A stretch of 64,000 bases of DNA from Kuafuiihalomonas sp050331295. GTDB lineage: Bacteria; Myxococcota; Kuafuiibacteriia; Kuafuiibacteriales; Kuafuiibacteriaceae. The position numbers and the translations under genes were made by a program. Below are positions 22,063 through 30,417 of this stretch, piece by piece. Where the stretch lies: NCBI GenBank assembly GCA_050331295.1, contig JBHJGZ010000001.1, positions 186,001 to 250,000 of the forward strand, given 5' to 3'. The notes below the pieces were generated by a model that was not told the origin of the DNA, ran no database searches, and saw only the letters and a program-made list of their open reading frames with translations. How positions within the stretch are numbered: position 1 is the stretch's first letter; each line of letters begins with the position of its first letter.

Positions 22063-23940
22063 ATGAATTGGTTTCTCAACGAAGACATCCACTTGTTCAA
22101 CGAAGGTACCCACCGGCGGCTCTATCAGAAGATGGGCGCTCACCTGACCGACGAAGGAGTTCGGTGTTCAGTGTGGGCTCCTAACGCGCGTCGTGTCAGC
22201 GTCGTAGGCGATTTCGAAGGCTGGTCGACGGAAGGGGTGGACCTGTCTTCGGTACAGTCATCGGGGATCTGGTCGGGCGTGGTGCCGAACCTCGAACCTG
22301 GCCACGCGTACAAATACCGGATTTGGTCTCATCACGGTGGATACGTGGTGAACAAAGCCGACCCGTTCGCCTTTGCCACCGAGGCGCCCCCAGCGACCGG
22401 GTCCGTGGTGAGCGGCGGCGACTACACCTGGAACGACGGCGATTGGATGGCGTCGAGGGCGTCCCGAGATTTTTTGCGTTCCCCCATGAGCACCTACGAA
22501 GTCCACCTCGGTTCGTGGGCTCGGGTGCCGGAGGATGGAAACCGGATGCTGACCTACGAGGAGCTGGCCACGCGACTGGTGCCTCACGTGAAGCGCCTCG
22601 GATTCACGCACGTGGAGTTGCTCCCGGTGATGGAACATCCGTTTTACGGATCCTGGGGCTATCAGTGCTCCAGCTACTTCGCGCCGACTCGGCGGCACGG
22701 CTCACCCAATGATCTGAAGCGTCTGATCGACGCCTTCCATCGAGAAGGGATCGGCGTGATCCTCGACTGGGTACCATCACACTTTCCCACCGATGAACAC
22801 GGGTTGATCTATTTCGATGGAACCCACCTCTACGAGCACCCGGACCCGAGGCGAGGCCATCAACCGGATTGGAACACCGCGGTGTTCGACTACGGGCGAA
22901 ACGAGATTCGCTCTTTTCTGCTGAGCTCGGCGTCGTACTGGCTGGATGAGTTCCACGCCGACGGGCTGAGGGTCGATGCCGTGGCTTCGATGCTCTATTT
23001 GGACTACTCCCGACCAGACGGCGGTTGGATTCCAAATCAGCACGGCGGCCGCGAAAACTTGGAGGCGATGGCTTTCCTTCGGGACCTGAACCGGGCGGTG
23101 CATGCCGATTTCCCGGGAGCGGTCACCATCGCCGAGGAGTCGACGGCTTGGCCGATGGTGTCTCGGCCCACCGAGATTGGCGGCCTCGGCTTCAGCATGA
23201 AATGGGACATGGGCTGGATGCATGACACCTTGCACTTCATGTCCCGCGAGCCGGTCTATCGCAGGTTCCATCAAAACGAACTCACCTTCCGGGCGATGTA
23301 TGCGTTCACAGAGAACTTCGTACTGTCCTTGTCCCACGACGAGGTCGTTCATGGAAAAGGGTCCTTGTGGCGGAAGATACCCGGCGACGACTGGCAGAAG
23401 GCGGCCCAGCTCAGACTCCTGTTCGCCTATCTGTACGGTATGCCCGGAAAGAAGCTCTTATTCATGGGGAGTGAGATCGGGCAAGACGCGGAATGGAATC
23501 ACGACCGCAGCCTGGATTGGCATCTGCTGGACGGCCCGTGGGCCCCAGGTATCATGCACTGCTTGGGCGACCTGAATCGTCTGCATCGCGAGGTCGAACC
23601 CCTTCATACCTTCGACTTCGACCCTCGGGGGTTCGAATGGGTCGATTGCTCGGATACGGACCAGTCGGTCATCGCGTTCCTTCGAAAGTCGCACGACCGG
23701 TCCGTGCTTGCCGCCTACAACTTCACGCCGGTACCGCGACACAACTATCGTTTGGGCGTTCCGAAAGCCGGCCGGTGGGCGGAGGTGTTCAACAGCGATG
23801 CGCCGCTCTACGGCGGAAGTGGTCAGGGCAACATGGGGGGACTCGAGACCGTTCCCGTACAGGCTCATGGCCACTACCAGAGCCTGACCACGACCTTGCC
23901 GCCCTTGGCCGGGCTGTTCTTTCAGTGGTCTGAGTCGTGA
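22063..23940 (+). CDS. glgB: 1,4-alpha-glucan branching enzyme
   Basis: GlgB (625 residues, GH13) introduces alpha-1,6 branches into glycogen-like glucan. The N-terminal carbohydrate-binding module (CSVWAPNARRVSVVGDFEGW) is followed by the barrel. Visible landmarks are the substrate motif HVELLPVMEHPFYGSWGYQ, the nucleophile Asp in DGLRVDAVASMLYLDYSR, the acid Glu in TIAEESTAWPMVS, and LSHDEVVHGKGSL with the third catalytic Asp. The product ends with the all-beta C domain (GLFFQW). Its stop overlaps the GTG start of the GH77 gene (GTGA), so it is co-translated. It supplies the branching half of the GlgE pathway. Confidence 0.96.
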   Translation: MNWFLNEDIHLFNEGTHRRLYQKMGAHLTDEGVRCSVWAPNARRVSVVGDFEGWSTEGVDLSSVQSSGIWSGVVPNLEPGHAYKYRIWSHHGGYVVNKADPFAFATEAPPATGSVVSGGDYTWNDGDWMASRASRDFLRSPMSTYEVHLGSWARVPEDGNRMLTYEELATRLVPHVKRLGFTHVELLPVMEHPFYGSWGYQCSSYFAPTRRHGSPNDLKRLIDAFHREGIGVILDWVPSHFPTDEHGLIYFDGTHLYEHPDPRRGHQPDWNTAVFDYGRNEIRSFLLSSASYWLDEFHADGLRVDAVASMLYLDYSRPDGGWIPNQHGGRENLEAMAFLRDLNRAVHADFPGAVTIAEESTAWPMVSRPTEIGGLGFSMKWDMGWMHDTLHFMSREPVYRRFHQNELTFRAMYAFTENFVLSLSHDEVVHGKGSLWRKIPGDDWQKAAQLRLLFAYLYGMPGKKLLFMGSEIGQDAEWNHDRSLDWHLLDGPWAPGIMHCLGDLNRLHREVEPLHTFDFDPRGFEWVDCSDTDQSVIAFLRKSHDRSVLAAYNFTPVPRHNYRLGVPKAGRWAEVFNSDAPLYGGSGQGNMGGLETVPVQAHGHYQSLTTTLPPLAGLFFQWSES

Positions 23941-25694
23941 ATTCGGCCGCGGCCGCCGCAAAAGCACTCCTCGGCATCGACCGACTGATTCTCTCCATTC
24001 CGGACGCCGCGTGTCCCTGGTCCGCGGGAGAAGATCTGGGACGCGGTAGCCTTTATGCGGCGGCGACGGAAGCATTCTTGAAACGAATGGTGGCTCTCGG
24101 CTTCACGGGAATCCAAGTGACGCCGCCCGGACGCACCAGCCCCGTCAATCCTTCACCGTACGATGGAAGCTTCTTCAGCCGCAACGAGCTGACGGTCCGG
24201 GCCTACGACCTGTTGGACGATGAGCTCCTCCGGAGCCATCTTTCGTCCACGAGGCTCGACGCGGCCTTGGAGCGTATGGAGCAGATCTACGGTCCAACCG
24301 ACCATCGCGTGGTGAATCATTCCGACGTTCATGGTCGGTCCAATGTCTTCCTCGAGTCTGTACACCGCGAAGTCGATTCGGCCCTGACTCGGGGTTTGGC
24401 GCCGGCTCTGAAGGCGGAGCTGAGTCGCTTCCAAAGCACCCATGCGAGTTGGCTTCCGTGGGATCGAGCGTTTGCTGCGAGATATCAGCCGAGCCTGGCC
24501 CGGGGAGAAGCGATTCCACGCTACGACCTCGACCAGTTCCTGGTGCATCGACAGCATGAACGCTTTCGACGACGACTCGGCAACCTGAACCTCGAGCTCT
24601 GGGGAGATCTCCAGGTAGGGATGGGACCCGCGGACCAGGAAAGGCTTCGGCATTGGTTTCTTCCGAACTACCGGATGGGCGCGCCGCCGAGCCGTACCAA
24701 CCCACGGGGCCAGCCCTGGGGGTTTCCGGTCTATCATCCCAAACATTGGGGGCCGAACGGCGGAGCTCGCCGCGTCTTCGTAGAGCGGCTCCACAAGCTG
24801 GCCGGTGAATACGACGGTCTGCGGGTCGACCATCCGCATGGTCTCGTGTGCCCTTGGGTATACCGGACCGACACCTCTGAGACGGATCAGGTTGCAGTGC
24901 AGCGCGGGGCGCGGCTCTTCGAATCGCCGGACCTAGAAGACCATCCGATCCTGCAAGGCTTTGCGCGGGTCACACGCAACGATCTGAATCCGTCCTCGTC
25001 CTGTCCGCGATACGCGGATGACTGGGTGGTCCACCTCGATGACGCCACGGTCGAGATCTACGCTGAGCTGATGTCCCTCGTCGTCTCGGCGCTGGATGGT
25101 CGCCTTGCCTGCGAGGTCCTGAGCACCGAGCCCTATCCCCTCAAGCGGGTCCGAGAGAGACTGAGGCTCGGCCGCTTCATGGTGACCCAGAAGGCCGATC
25201 CCGACGACCCGGAGGATGTCTATCGAAGCGAACGAGCATCGGTTCGGGATTGGGTCATGATGGGAAATCACGATACCCCCACGATTTGGGGACGCATCCG
25301 AGAGTGGAGTCGGAGTGGCCAGCGAGAGCGGGAAGCGCTGTATTTGGGCCGACGCCTACACCGGCTCGAGCCGGATCTCACGATCCGAGAGCTGCTCAGC
25401 TCGGATTTTCATCTCGCGCAGGCAAAATTGACCGACCTCTTCCTCAGTCCGGCTCGAAACGTAGTAGTGTTCTTCGGTGATCTGTTCGGTATCCGGGAAC
25501 CGTATAACCGGCCAGGAGTGGTCGCTCCCGAGAACTGGTCGCTCCGAGTCCCCTCGAAGGAATCCGCGCCGAGCTTGGACCTTCCTGCGGCGCTGGCGGA
25601 TGCCCTCGCTGCGAAAGCAATCGGAGACGATTCGTTGGTGGAACAGCTCCGCTCGATGTCGTTTTCCGTGCAGAAGCCCCATCAAGTGGGATGA
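23937..25694 (+). CDS. malQ: GH77 4-alpha-glucanotransferase (amylomaltase/MalQ family)
   Basis: The protein has 585 residues in GH77, the family that disproportionates maltodextrins. The nucleophile region is GLRVDHPHGLVCPW (Asp in the RxDH motif), the acid/base Glu appears to be in ACEVLSTEP, and the third Asp is in GNHDTPTIW. Overall similarity to classical MalQ is modest. NRPGVVAPENWSLRVP at the C-terminus matches the family motif ENWxxR. As the last gene of the glgE operon, it would trim or rearrange short glucans. GTG 23937 overlaps the glgB stop. A 7-base-arm inverted repeat follows the stop. Confidence 0.83.
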   Translation: MNSAAAAAKALLGIDRLILSIPDAACPWSAGEDLGRGSLYAAATEAFLKRMVALGFTGIQVTPPGRTSPVNPSPYDGSFFSRNELTVRAYDLLDDELLRSHLSSTRLDAALERMEQIYGPTDHRVVNHSDVHGRSNVFLESVHREVDSALTRGLAPALKAELSRFQSTHASWLPWDRAFAARYQPSLARGEAIPRYDLDQFLVHRQHERFRRRLGNLNLELWGDLQVGMGPADQERLRHWFLPNYRMGAPPSRTNPRGQPWGFPVYHPKHWGPNGGARRVFVERLHKLAGEYDGLRVDHPHGLVCPWVYRTDTSETDQVAVQRGARLFESPDLEDHPILQGFARVTRNDLNPSSSCPRYADDWVVHLDDATVEIYAELMSLVVSALDGRLACEVLSTEPYPLKRVRERLRLGRFMVTQKADPDDPEDVYRSERASVRDWVMMGNHDTPTIWGRIREWSRSGQREREALYLGRRLHRLEPDLTIRELLSSDFHLAQAKLTDLFLSPARNVVVFFGDLFGIREPYNRPGVVAPENWSLRVPSKESAPSLDLPAALADALAAKAIGDDSLVEQLRSMSFSVQKPHQVG

Positions 25695-25710
25695 AAGGCA
25701 GCCCGATACC

Positions 25711-25735
25711 TGACAAGTGAACTCGCTTCTTGTCA
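25711..25735. terminator. inverted repeat between GH77 gene and doxX-like gene
   Basis: TGACAAG (25711-25717) and CTTGTCA (25729-25735) are perfect 7-base arms with an 11-base loop, located 17 bases after the GH77 stop. No T-run follows, so it is a weak terminator candidate; it could equally be an operator for the next operon. Confidence 0.35.
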
Positions 25736-25744
25736 CACAGCCTC

Positions 25745-26164
25745 ATGACCTCCGCCAGTTCAGAGGCCCTCCATACAGGTTCGGTTCTGGGCCGAAATGC
25801 GCGGATCGGCACGTGGCTCCTCCAGTCGCTCGTGGCCGTCCTCCTCGGCCAGACCCTCTTCTTCAAGTTCACCGGCGCGGATGAATCCCGATTCATCTTC
25901 GAAACGTTGGGGGTCGAACCATGGGGGCGCTATGCAACCGGTGGATTGGAGCTGATCGCCGTGGCCATGCTGTTGAGCCCTCGGTACGTGAAGATCGGCG
26001 CGGCTCTTGCACTCGTCTTGATGATGGGAGCCGTCGCCAGTCATCTCGGACCCCTTGGTATCGTGGTCGAGGACGACGGCGGGACGCTGTTCGTCTTGGC
26101 CCTGATCGTCGCTGGCGCCGCACTGGGAATTTTGCTCCTTCGTCGCAAGCAGGCCTTCGTTTGA
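25745..26164 (+). CDS. DoxX-family membrane protein
   Basis: This is a small four-helix membrane protein of 139 residues. It has the DoxX pattern: LLQSLVAVLLGQTLFFKFTG, then WGRYATGGLELIAVAMLLSPRYVKIGAALALVLMMGAVASHLGPLGI, and a last helix ending in the basic LLRRKQAFV. DoxX-like proteins are quinol- or redox-associated inner-membrane proteins without a firm general function. I use ATG 25745; a TTG 15 bases earlier is inside the preceding hairpin. It is followed after 3 bases by the YHS-like/zinc-ribbon gene, so the three genes from here to 29234 look like one operon. Confidence 0.8.
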   Translation: MTSASSEALHTGSVLGRNARIGTWLLQSLVAVLLGQTLFFKFTGADESRFIFETLGVEPWGRYATGGLELIAVAMLLSPRYVKIGAALALVLMMGAVASHLGPLGIVVEDDGGTLFVLALIVAGAALGILLLRRKQAFV

Positions 26165-26167
26165 ACC

Positions 26168-26923
26168 GTGACTTGTATTGGGGTGTCTTTTGGGGATCTG
26201 ATTCGCGCGCGAGGAGGGGGTTTGTTGGGTTTTCGACGGCTCGGAGCGGCAATGATGGTCCTTGGTGGCCTATACGGAGTGCAATGGTTTTGGTTGGAGG
26301 TTGCGAGGGCCCAGACCGAGGAAGCGGGACCGGCAACCCAGACCGGGGATCACGCCTGGGAGATGCTGGACCGTCGACCCGGGCAGGGAGAGTGGTGTGT
26401 GGTCGGTGACGTTTCCGTTCATGGCCCGGATATCGCGGAGATCCGTTACAAGGGACGAACCTTCCACGTGACTGCCAGTCTCGTGGATCGATTTGCATCT
26501 GATCCGGACCGATATTTTGGGGAGCTTCAGGCTCGTTCCGCGCTGTTCGACGAGCAGACTTATGATGAGGAATTCGGGTTGGGATGGCTCGCTTTTGGTT
26601 TGTACGTTCTCGTCGGGCTCATCTTCGGAGCGATGTCAGGCTATCTTGCGCTCCAAAAGGCACGAAAGCCTTTTAATTGGTTTTTGGCCGGCCTTTTCGG
26701 GAACGTATTTGCGTTCAGTGCGCTCGCGTTCGCGAGACCTGGACAAGTGGACTATCCGAGTGGCGTACCGCGAGGATTCGGTAAGATTCCGAGCACCCAT
26801 CAACCGGTGGCGTGCGACCGGTGCGGCACCCCGAATCATCCCGCGGCGCGTGTGTGCATTGCATGTGGAGCATCGATGACGCCAACCGTCCGGTCCGAAT
26901 CAGGAAGAGACAAGGAGACTTGA
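26168..26923 (+). CDS. membrane protein with YHS-like domain and C-terminal zinc ribbon
   Basis: The protein has 251 residues and was not recognised as a named family. After an N-terminal hydrophobic segment (LGAAMMVLGGLYGVQWFWL) comes a region resembling a YHS metal-binding domain: GEWCVVGDVSVHGPDI, then RYKGRTFHVTASLVDRFASDPDRYFG. Two further membrane segments follow (WLAFGLYVLVGLIFGAMSGYL and WFLAGLFGNVFAFSALAFA). The C-terminus is a CxxC-CxxC zinc ribbon (CDRCGTPN, CIACGA). YHS domains often bind copper or other metals, so a metal-handling or redox-assembly role is inferred. GTG 26168 is 3 bases after the DoxX stop. The FAD/4Fe-4S gene starts one base after its stop. Confidence 0.7.
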   Translation: MTCIGVSFGDLIRARGGGLLGFRRLGAAMMVLGGLYGVQWFWLEVARAQTEEAGPATQTGDHAWEMLDRRPGQGEWCVVGDVSVHGPDIAEIRYKGRTFHVTASLVDRFASDPDRYFGELQARSALFDEQTYDEEFGLGWLAFGLYVLVGLIFGAMSGYLALQKARKPFNWFLAGLFGNVFAFSALAFARPGQVDYPSGVPRGFGKIPSTHQPVACDRCGTPNHPAARVCIACGASMTPTVRSESGRDKET

Positions 26924-26924
26924 T

Positions 26925-29234
26925 GTGTTTGCAGCAATGAGACAGCGCACCGAAGCAATTCTGACCAGCGGCAGCGCTGACAATCGCCGGCCACTGGTGG
27001 GCAAAGGCAACGAGTCCAACGTCAAGGGTCTTCATATCATCGGCGACCTTGCAGGGGCGCCGGTGATCAAGCTCGCCATGGCCCAAGGATTCGACGTGAT
27101 GGAACACATCGCTTCGCAGCCCGACATGCGGGAGCGAGGCGGCACTGACCCGGTGGACGTGCTGGTTGTCGGTGCTGGCGCCTCTGGATTGAACGCAGCG
27201 TTGGCCGCGCAGGACAAAGGTTTGAGCTACGTGGTGATCGAGAAGGGAAAGATCGCCAATACCATCGAGAACTTTCCGGAGGGCAAGTGGGTCTACGCAG
27301 AGCCAGACTCGACGCCTCCCAAGGGCAAGCTCTGGCTCGACGGAACCCGGAAGGAAGAATTGGTTCAACGATGGAATGACATCGTCACCGAAAACAACCT
27401 GACCGTTTCGTCCGAGGAATCGCTCCAATCGATTCAAAGGCACTCCGATGGAACGTTCACCGCAAAAACGAGCGCACGCGAGCTTCACGTCAAAAGAATC
27501 GTGTTGGCCACGGGTCAGCGCGGAAATCCTCGGAAGCTCAAGGTCAAAGGGGAAGACCAAGAGCACGTCTATCATCTTCTCTACTCCCCCCGAGCCTACA
27601 AGAACGAAGAGATCGTGGTTGTCGGCGGCGGCAACAGCGCAGTGGAGGCTGCGCTCGTACTTTCGGAACAAAACAAGGTGGTGATGAGCTATCGCCAGGG
27701 CGAGTTCTCCCGGATATTCAAGGACAACCGCCAGAAGCTCGATCAGGCGATCAAGGAACAGCGGATCGAAGTGATCTTCAATTCGAACGTGAAAGAGTTC
27801 CGAAAAAGGGAGGCCGTTCTTTCGGTACAGTCCGACGCCGGTGAGGAAGAGCGCGTGGTCGGCGCTGACCATGCCTTCGTGTTGGTCGGGGCCGAGCTCC
27901 CGATCAAGTTCTTGAAGAGTCTCGGTCTCCGGTTGGAGAACGAGTGGACGGGCTCGCCGGCCATGAGTATCGCCGCAACCGTGGCTGCCTTCCTCGGGCT
28001 TTGGTGGTTGGGACCGCAGTTCGGTGGTCCAGCGCCATTCGGGCTACAGATCTCCGGCGTACTGGGTTGGCTCGGCGGAGCGGTCAGCTTGGCCGCTGTG
28101 GCCACGCTGATCTTCCGGGGGAGCCGAGGAGACCGATGGGCCTGGCTCGGGCTTTCCTTCTTCGTGTGGTACTCGATTTATGGAGTCAAGGTAGGGAAGG
28201 GGGAGGAGTTCTGGCCGTATCAAGGATGGGGATATGCGACGCTGTCGTTTCTGAATCGTCCGTGGTCCTTCTGGTATACCGTTCTCTATACCGCCCTGAT
28301 GACGGTCTTCGGCCTCCAAGCCCTCAAACGATGGGGACTCGATCGACGTGACAAGCTTCAGATCTGGCGGTTCACGAGCCTGATCGGCTTCCAGTGGATC
28401 TTCTTCTTCATCATCCCGGAATTCTTGTTCCAATGGGCGATCGAATATCAATGGGTGGGTTCAGAACTCTCAGGAGACCCACAATTCAACCAGCAAGCCT
28501 GGCGGTCATACGGCATCGTGTATGCGTGGCCGTTGTTTTTCTACACCTTCTTTTATGATCCCCATCAGATCTGGGTGGTGTGGGGCGTCCTTCTGAGCTT
28601 TCTGTTCATTCCAATTTTCGTCCTCTTTCACGGAAAGCGGTATTGCTCCTGGATCTGTGGCTGCGGAGGTCTGGCTGAGACCTTTGGAGATCGATGGCGG
28701 CATTTTGCGCCGAAGGGAAAGCGTTCGATTCAGCTGGAGAAGATGGGAACCTGGGTCCTCGGTCTGGCTGTGGTGGTGACTCTGGCCATGCTGTTCCGGG
28801 ATGTGACCGGTCTGGTCAGCACCGCGAACTGGAGCATCTATGGCTACCGGCTCATCGTTGACGTCTGGCTGGTGGGAATTCTGCCGGTCACGGTGTATCC
28901 GTTCATGGGCGGCAAGGTTTGGTGTCGATATTGGTGTCCGCTCGCGAAGATGATGCAATTCGAATCGAAGCTCTTCACGAAATTGGGCGTGTCGCGCTTC
29001 CATATCGTCGCCAACGACAAGTGTATCGGCTGCTATGAGTGTTCTCGAAACTGCCAGGTCGGCATTGATGTGATGCAATACGCGTTGAAACAAGAGACCT
29101 TGGACAACGGCACGTCATCCTGCATCGGGTGCGGTATCTGTGTCAGCGTGTGCCCGATGGACACGTTGTCTTATGCGGCCCAGGACCCGGCCGGGAGCAA
29201 GGCGAAACGGGGCACGCTGCCCGTCTTGGCCTAG
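26925..29234 (+). CDS. FAD-dependent NAD(P)-binding oxidoreductase fused to NapH/NosR-like 4Fe-4S membrane protein
   Basis: This is a fusion of 769 residues. The N-terminal half (about 75-340) is a flavoprotein of the thioredoxin-reductase/YpdA type: FAD site VLVVGAGASGLNAALAAQ and NAD(P)H site EEIVVVGGGNSAVEAALVLS. No CxxC redox disulfide is seen. The C-terminal half (about 345-769) has several membrane helices, then CSWICGCGG and WCRYWCPLAKM (as in NapH/NosR/CcoG), and two ferredoxin clusters, CIGCYECSRNCQVGID and CIGCGICVSVCPMDTL. It probably moves electrons from NAD(P)H through FAD and Fe-S clusters across or into the membrane; the acceptor is unknown. A strong AAGGAG 7 bases upstream sets the GTG 26925 start. 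Confidence 0.85.
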   Translation: MFAAMRQRTEAILTSGSADNRRPLVGKGNESNVKGLHIIGDLAGAPVIKLAMAQGFDVMEHIASQPDMRERGGTDPVDVLVVGAGASGLNAALAAQDKGLSYVVIEKGKIANTIENFPEGKWVYAEPDSTPPKGKLWLDGTRKEELVQRWNDIVTENNLTVSSEESLQSIQRHSDGTFTAKTSARELHVKRIVLATGQRGNPRKLKVKGEDQEHVYHLLYSPRAYKNEEIVVVGGGNSAVEAALVLSEQNKVVMSYRQGEFSRIFKDNRQKLDQAIKEQRIEVIFNSNVKEFRKREAVLSVQSDAGEEERVVGADHAFVLVGAELPIKFLKSLGLRLENEWTGSPAMSIAATVAAFLGLWWLGPQFGGPAPFGLQISGVLGWLGGAVSLAAVATLIFRGSRGDRWAWLGLSFFVWYSIYGVKVGKGEEFWPYQGWGYATLSFLNRPWSFWYTVLYTALMTVFGLQALKRWGLDRRDKLQIWRFTSLIGFQWIFFFIIPEFLFQWAIEYQWVGSELSGDPQFNQQAWRSYGIVYAWPLFFYTFFYDPHQIWVVWGVLLSFLFIPIFVLFHGKRYCSWICGCGGLAETFGDRWRHFAPKGKRSIQLEKMGTWVLGLAVVVTLAMLFRDVTGLVSTANWSIYGYRLIVDVWLVGILPVTVYPFMGGKVWCRYWCPLAKMMQFESKLFTKLGVSRFHIVANDKCIGCYECSRNCQVGIDVMQYALKQETLDNGTSSCIGCGICVSVCPMDTLSYAAQDPAGSKAKRGTLPVLA

Positions 29235-29259
29235 ACGCCGCCCCCAACGCCTACCCCCT

Positions 29260-30417
29260 TCACTTCTTCTTGGGGGGCCAGTGGATGGCACTTCCCGGCG
29301 GAGGATTGGTCGGCTGGGTTGGAAAGCCTTCGATGGGCCCCATTCGTTCCCGGTCTCGCTCGACCACCAGAGGGGTTTGAACATACAGGGTGATCAATCG
29401 AGCCAGGGTTTCGAGGGCGTCCATATGGGTCCGCTCGTAACCGTGGGATGCGTCGGCGCCGAAGCAGACCAGCGCGGTCCGGATGTCGTTGCCGGCTTCG
29501 ATGGCGGAGGCCGCGTCGGTTCGATAGTACCTGAAGACGTCGCGCTGATACGGAAGGTCGTACTCTCGGCACAATGCCACGAGGCGGCGAACGAAGTGAT
29601 AGTCGAAGGGCCCGGTGGAGTCCGCCATCGCGATGGTGACGCCGAATTCACGGGACGCCTGGCCCGGTGCTGGCGTCGCGTTGTCGATGGCCAACATCTC
29701 GGCCACGTCGCCATGAAGGACGGATGAGGCGCCCGACCCGACCTCTTCGGAGATCGTGAACAGAAGGTGACAGTCCAAAGGGAGGTCACAATCGATATCC
29801 AGGACCGCCTTGGCCGCTGCAAGCATCGACGCGACGCCCGCCTTACAGTCCAGATGCCGCGAATTGATGAACCCGCAGCTGTCGTCCACCTCGGGATTCG
29901 GGTCGAAGGCGACGAAATCGCCGATGGCGATGCCTTCTCGAATCAAGTCATCCCGCGTCTCCACCGCCCGGTCGACACGGATCTCCACGTTCGACCAACT
30001 GACCGGCTGGGTGTCGATCTCTTGGTTGAAGGTGTGACCGGACGCCTTGAGGGGCAAGACGGTTCCTCGTATCGGACCCGATTCGGCGAACACGGTGACG
30101 CGTCCACCTTCGGCGAATCGCGACGACCAGTATCCGACTGGAACCATGGCCAAGCGACCGTTGTCCTTCAGGTTCTTCACCATGCCGCCGATGGTGTCGA
30201 CATGAGAGACGATGGCGCGGTCGGGGCTGGACAGTCGTCCTGTTAGATCGGCTCGGATGGCGCCTCTTCGAGTGAGTTCGAAACGGATGCCGAGATCGTG
30301 AAGCCGCTCGCAGGTGTAATGAACGATGGCGTCGGTATATCCGCTCGGACTCGGGATATTCAGTAGCTCCAGGAGAATGGTTTGCAGATACGCTTTATCA
30401 ATTTTTGGTTGTTTCAT
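29260..30417 (-). CDS. M42-family metallopeptidase of the NAGGN osmoprotectant system
   Basis: The protein has 385 residues of the M42 (tetrahedral aminopeptidase-like) family. Metal-binding segments are SHVDTIGGMV (His, Asp), SRHLDCKAGVASML (Asp), the catalytic pair in LLFTISEEVGSG, and the final His in DASHGYERTH. A peptidase of this subgroup is regularly encoded with the genes for N-acetylglutaminylglutamine amide (NAGGN) synthesis, where it may recycle or trim the dipeptide. Its start (ATGAAACAACC) overlaps the end of the upstream synthetase gene by 20 bases. It is the last gene of the operon and converges on the FAD/4Fe-4S gene 25 bases away. Confidence 0.92.
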   Translation of the reverse strand: MKQPKIDKAYLQTILLELLNIPSPSGYTDAIVHYTCERLHDLGIRFELTRRGAIRADLTGRLSSPDRAIVSHVDTIGGMVKNLKDNGRLAMVPVGYWSSRFAEGGRVTVFAESGPIRGTVLPLKASGHTFNQEIDTQPVSWSNVEIRVDRAVETRDDLIREGIAIGDFVAFDPNPEVDDSCGFINSRHLDCKAGVASMLAAAKAVLDIDCDLPLDCHLLFTISEEVGSGASSVLHGDVAEMLAIDNATPAPGQASREFGVTIAMADSTGPFDYHFVRRLVALCREYDLPYQRDVFRYYRTDAASAIEAGNDIRTALVCFGADASHGYERTHMDALETLARLITLYVQTPLVVERDRERMGPIEGFPTQPTNPPPGSAIHWPPKKK

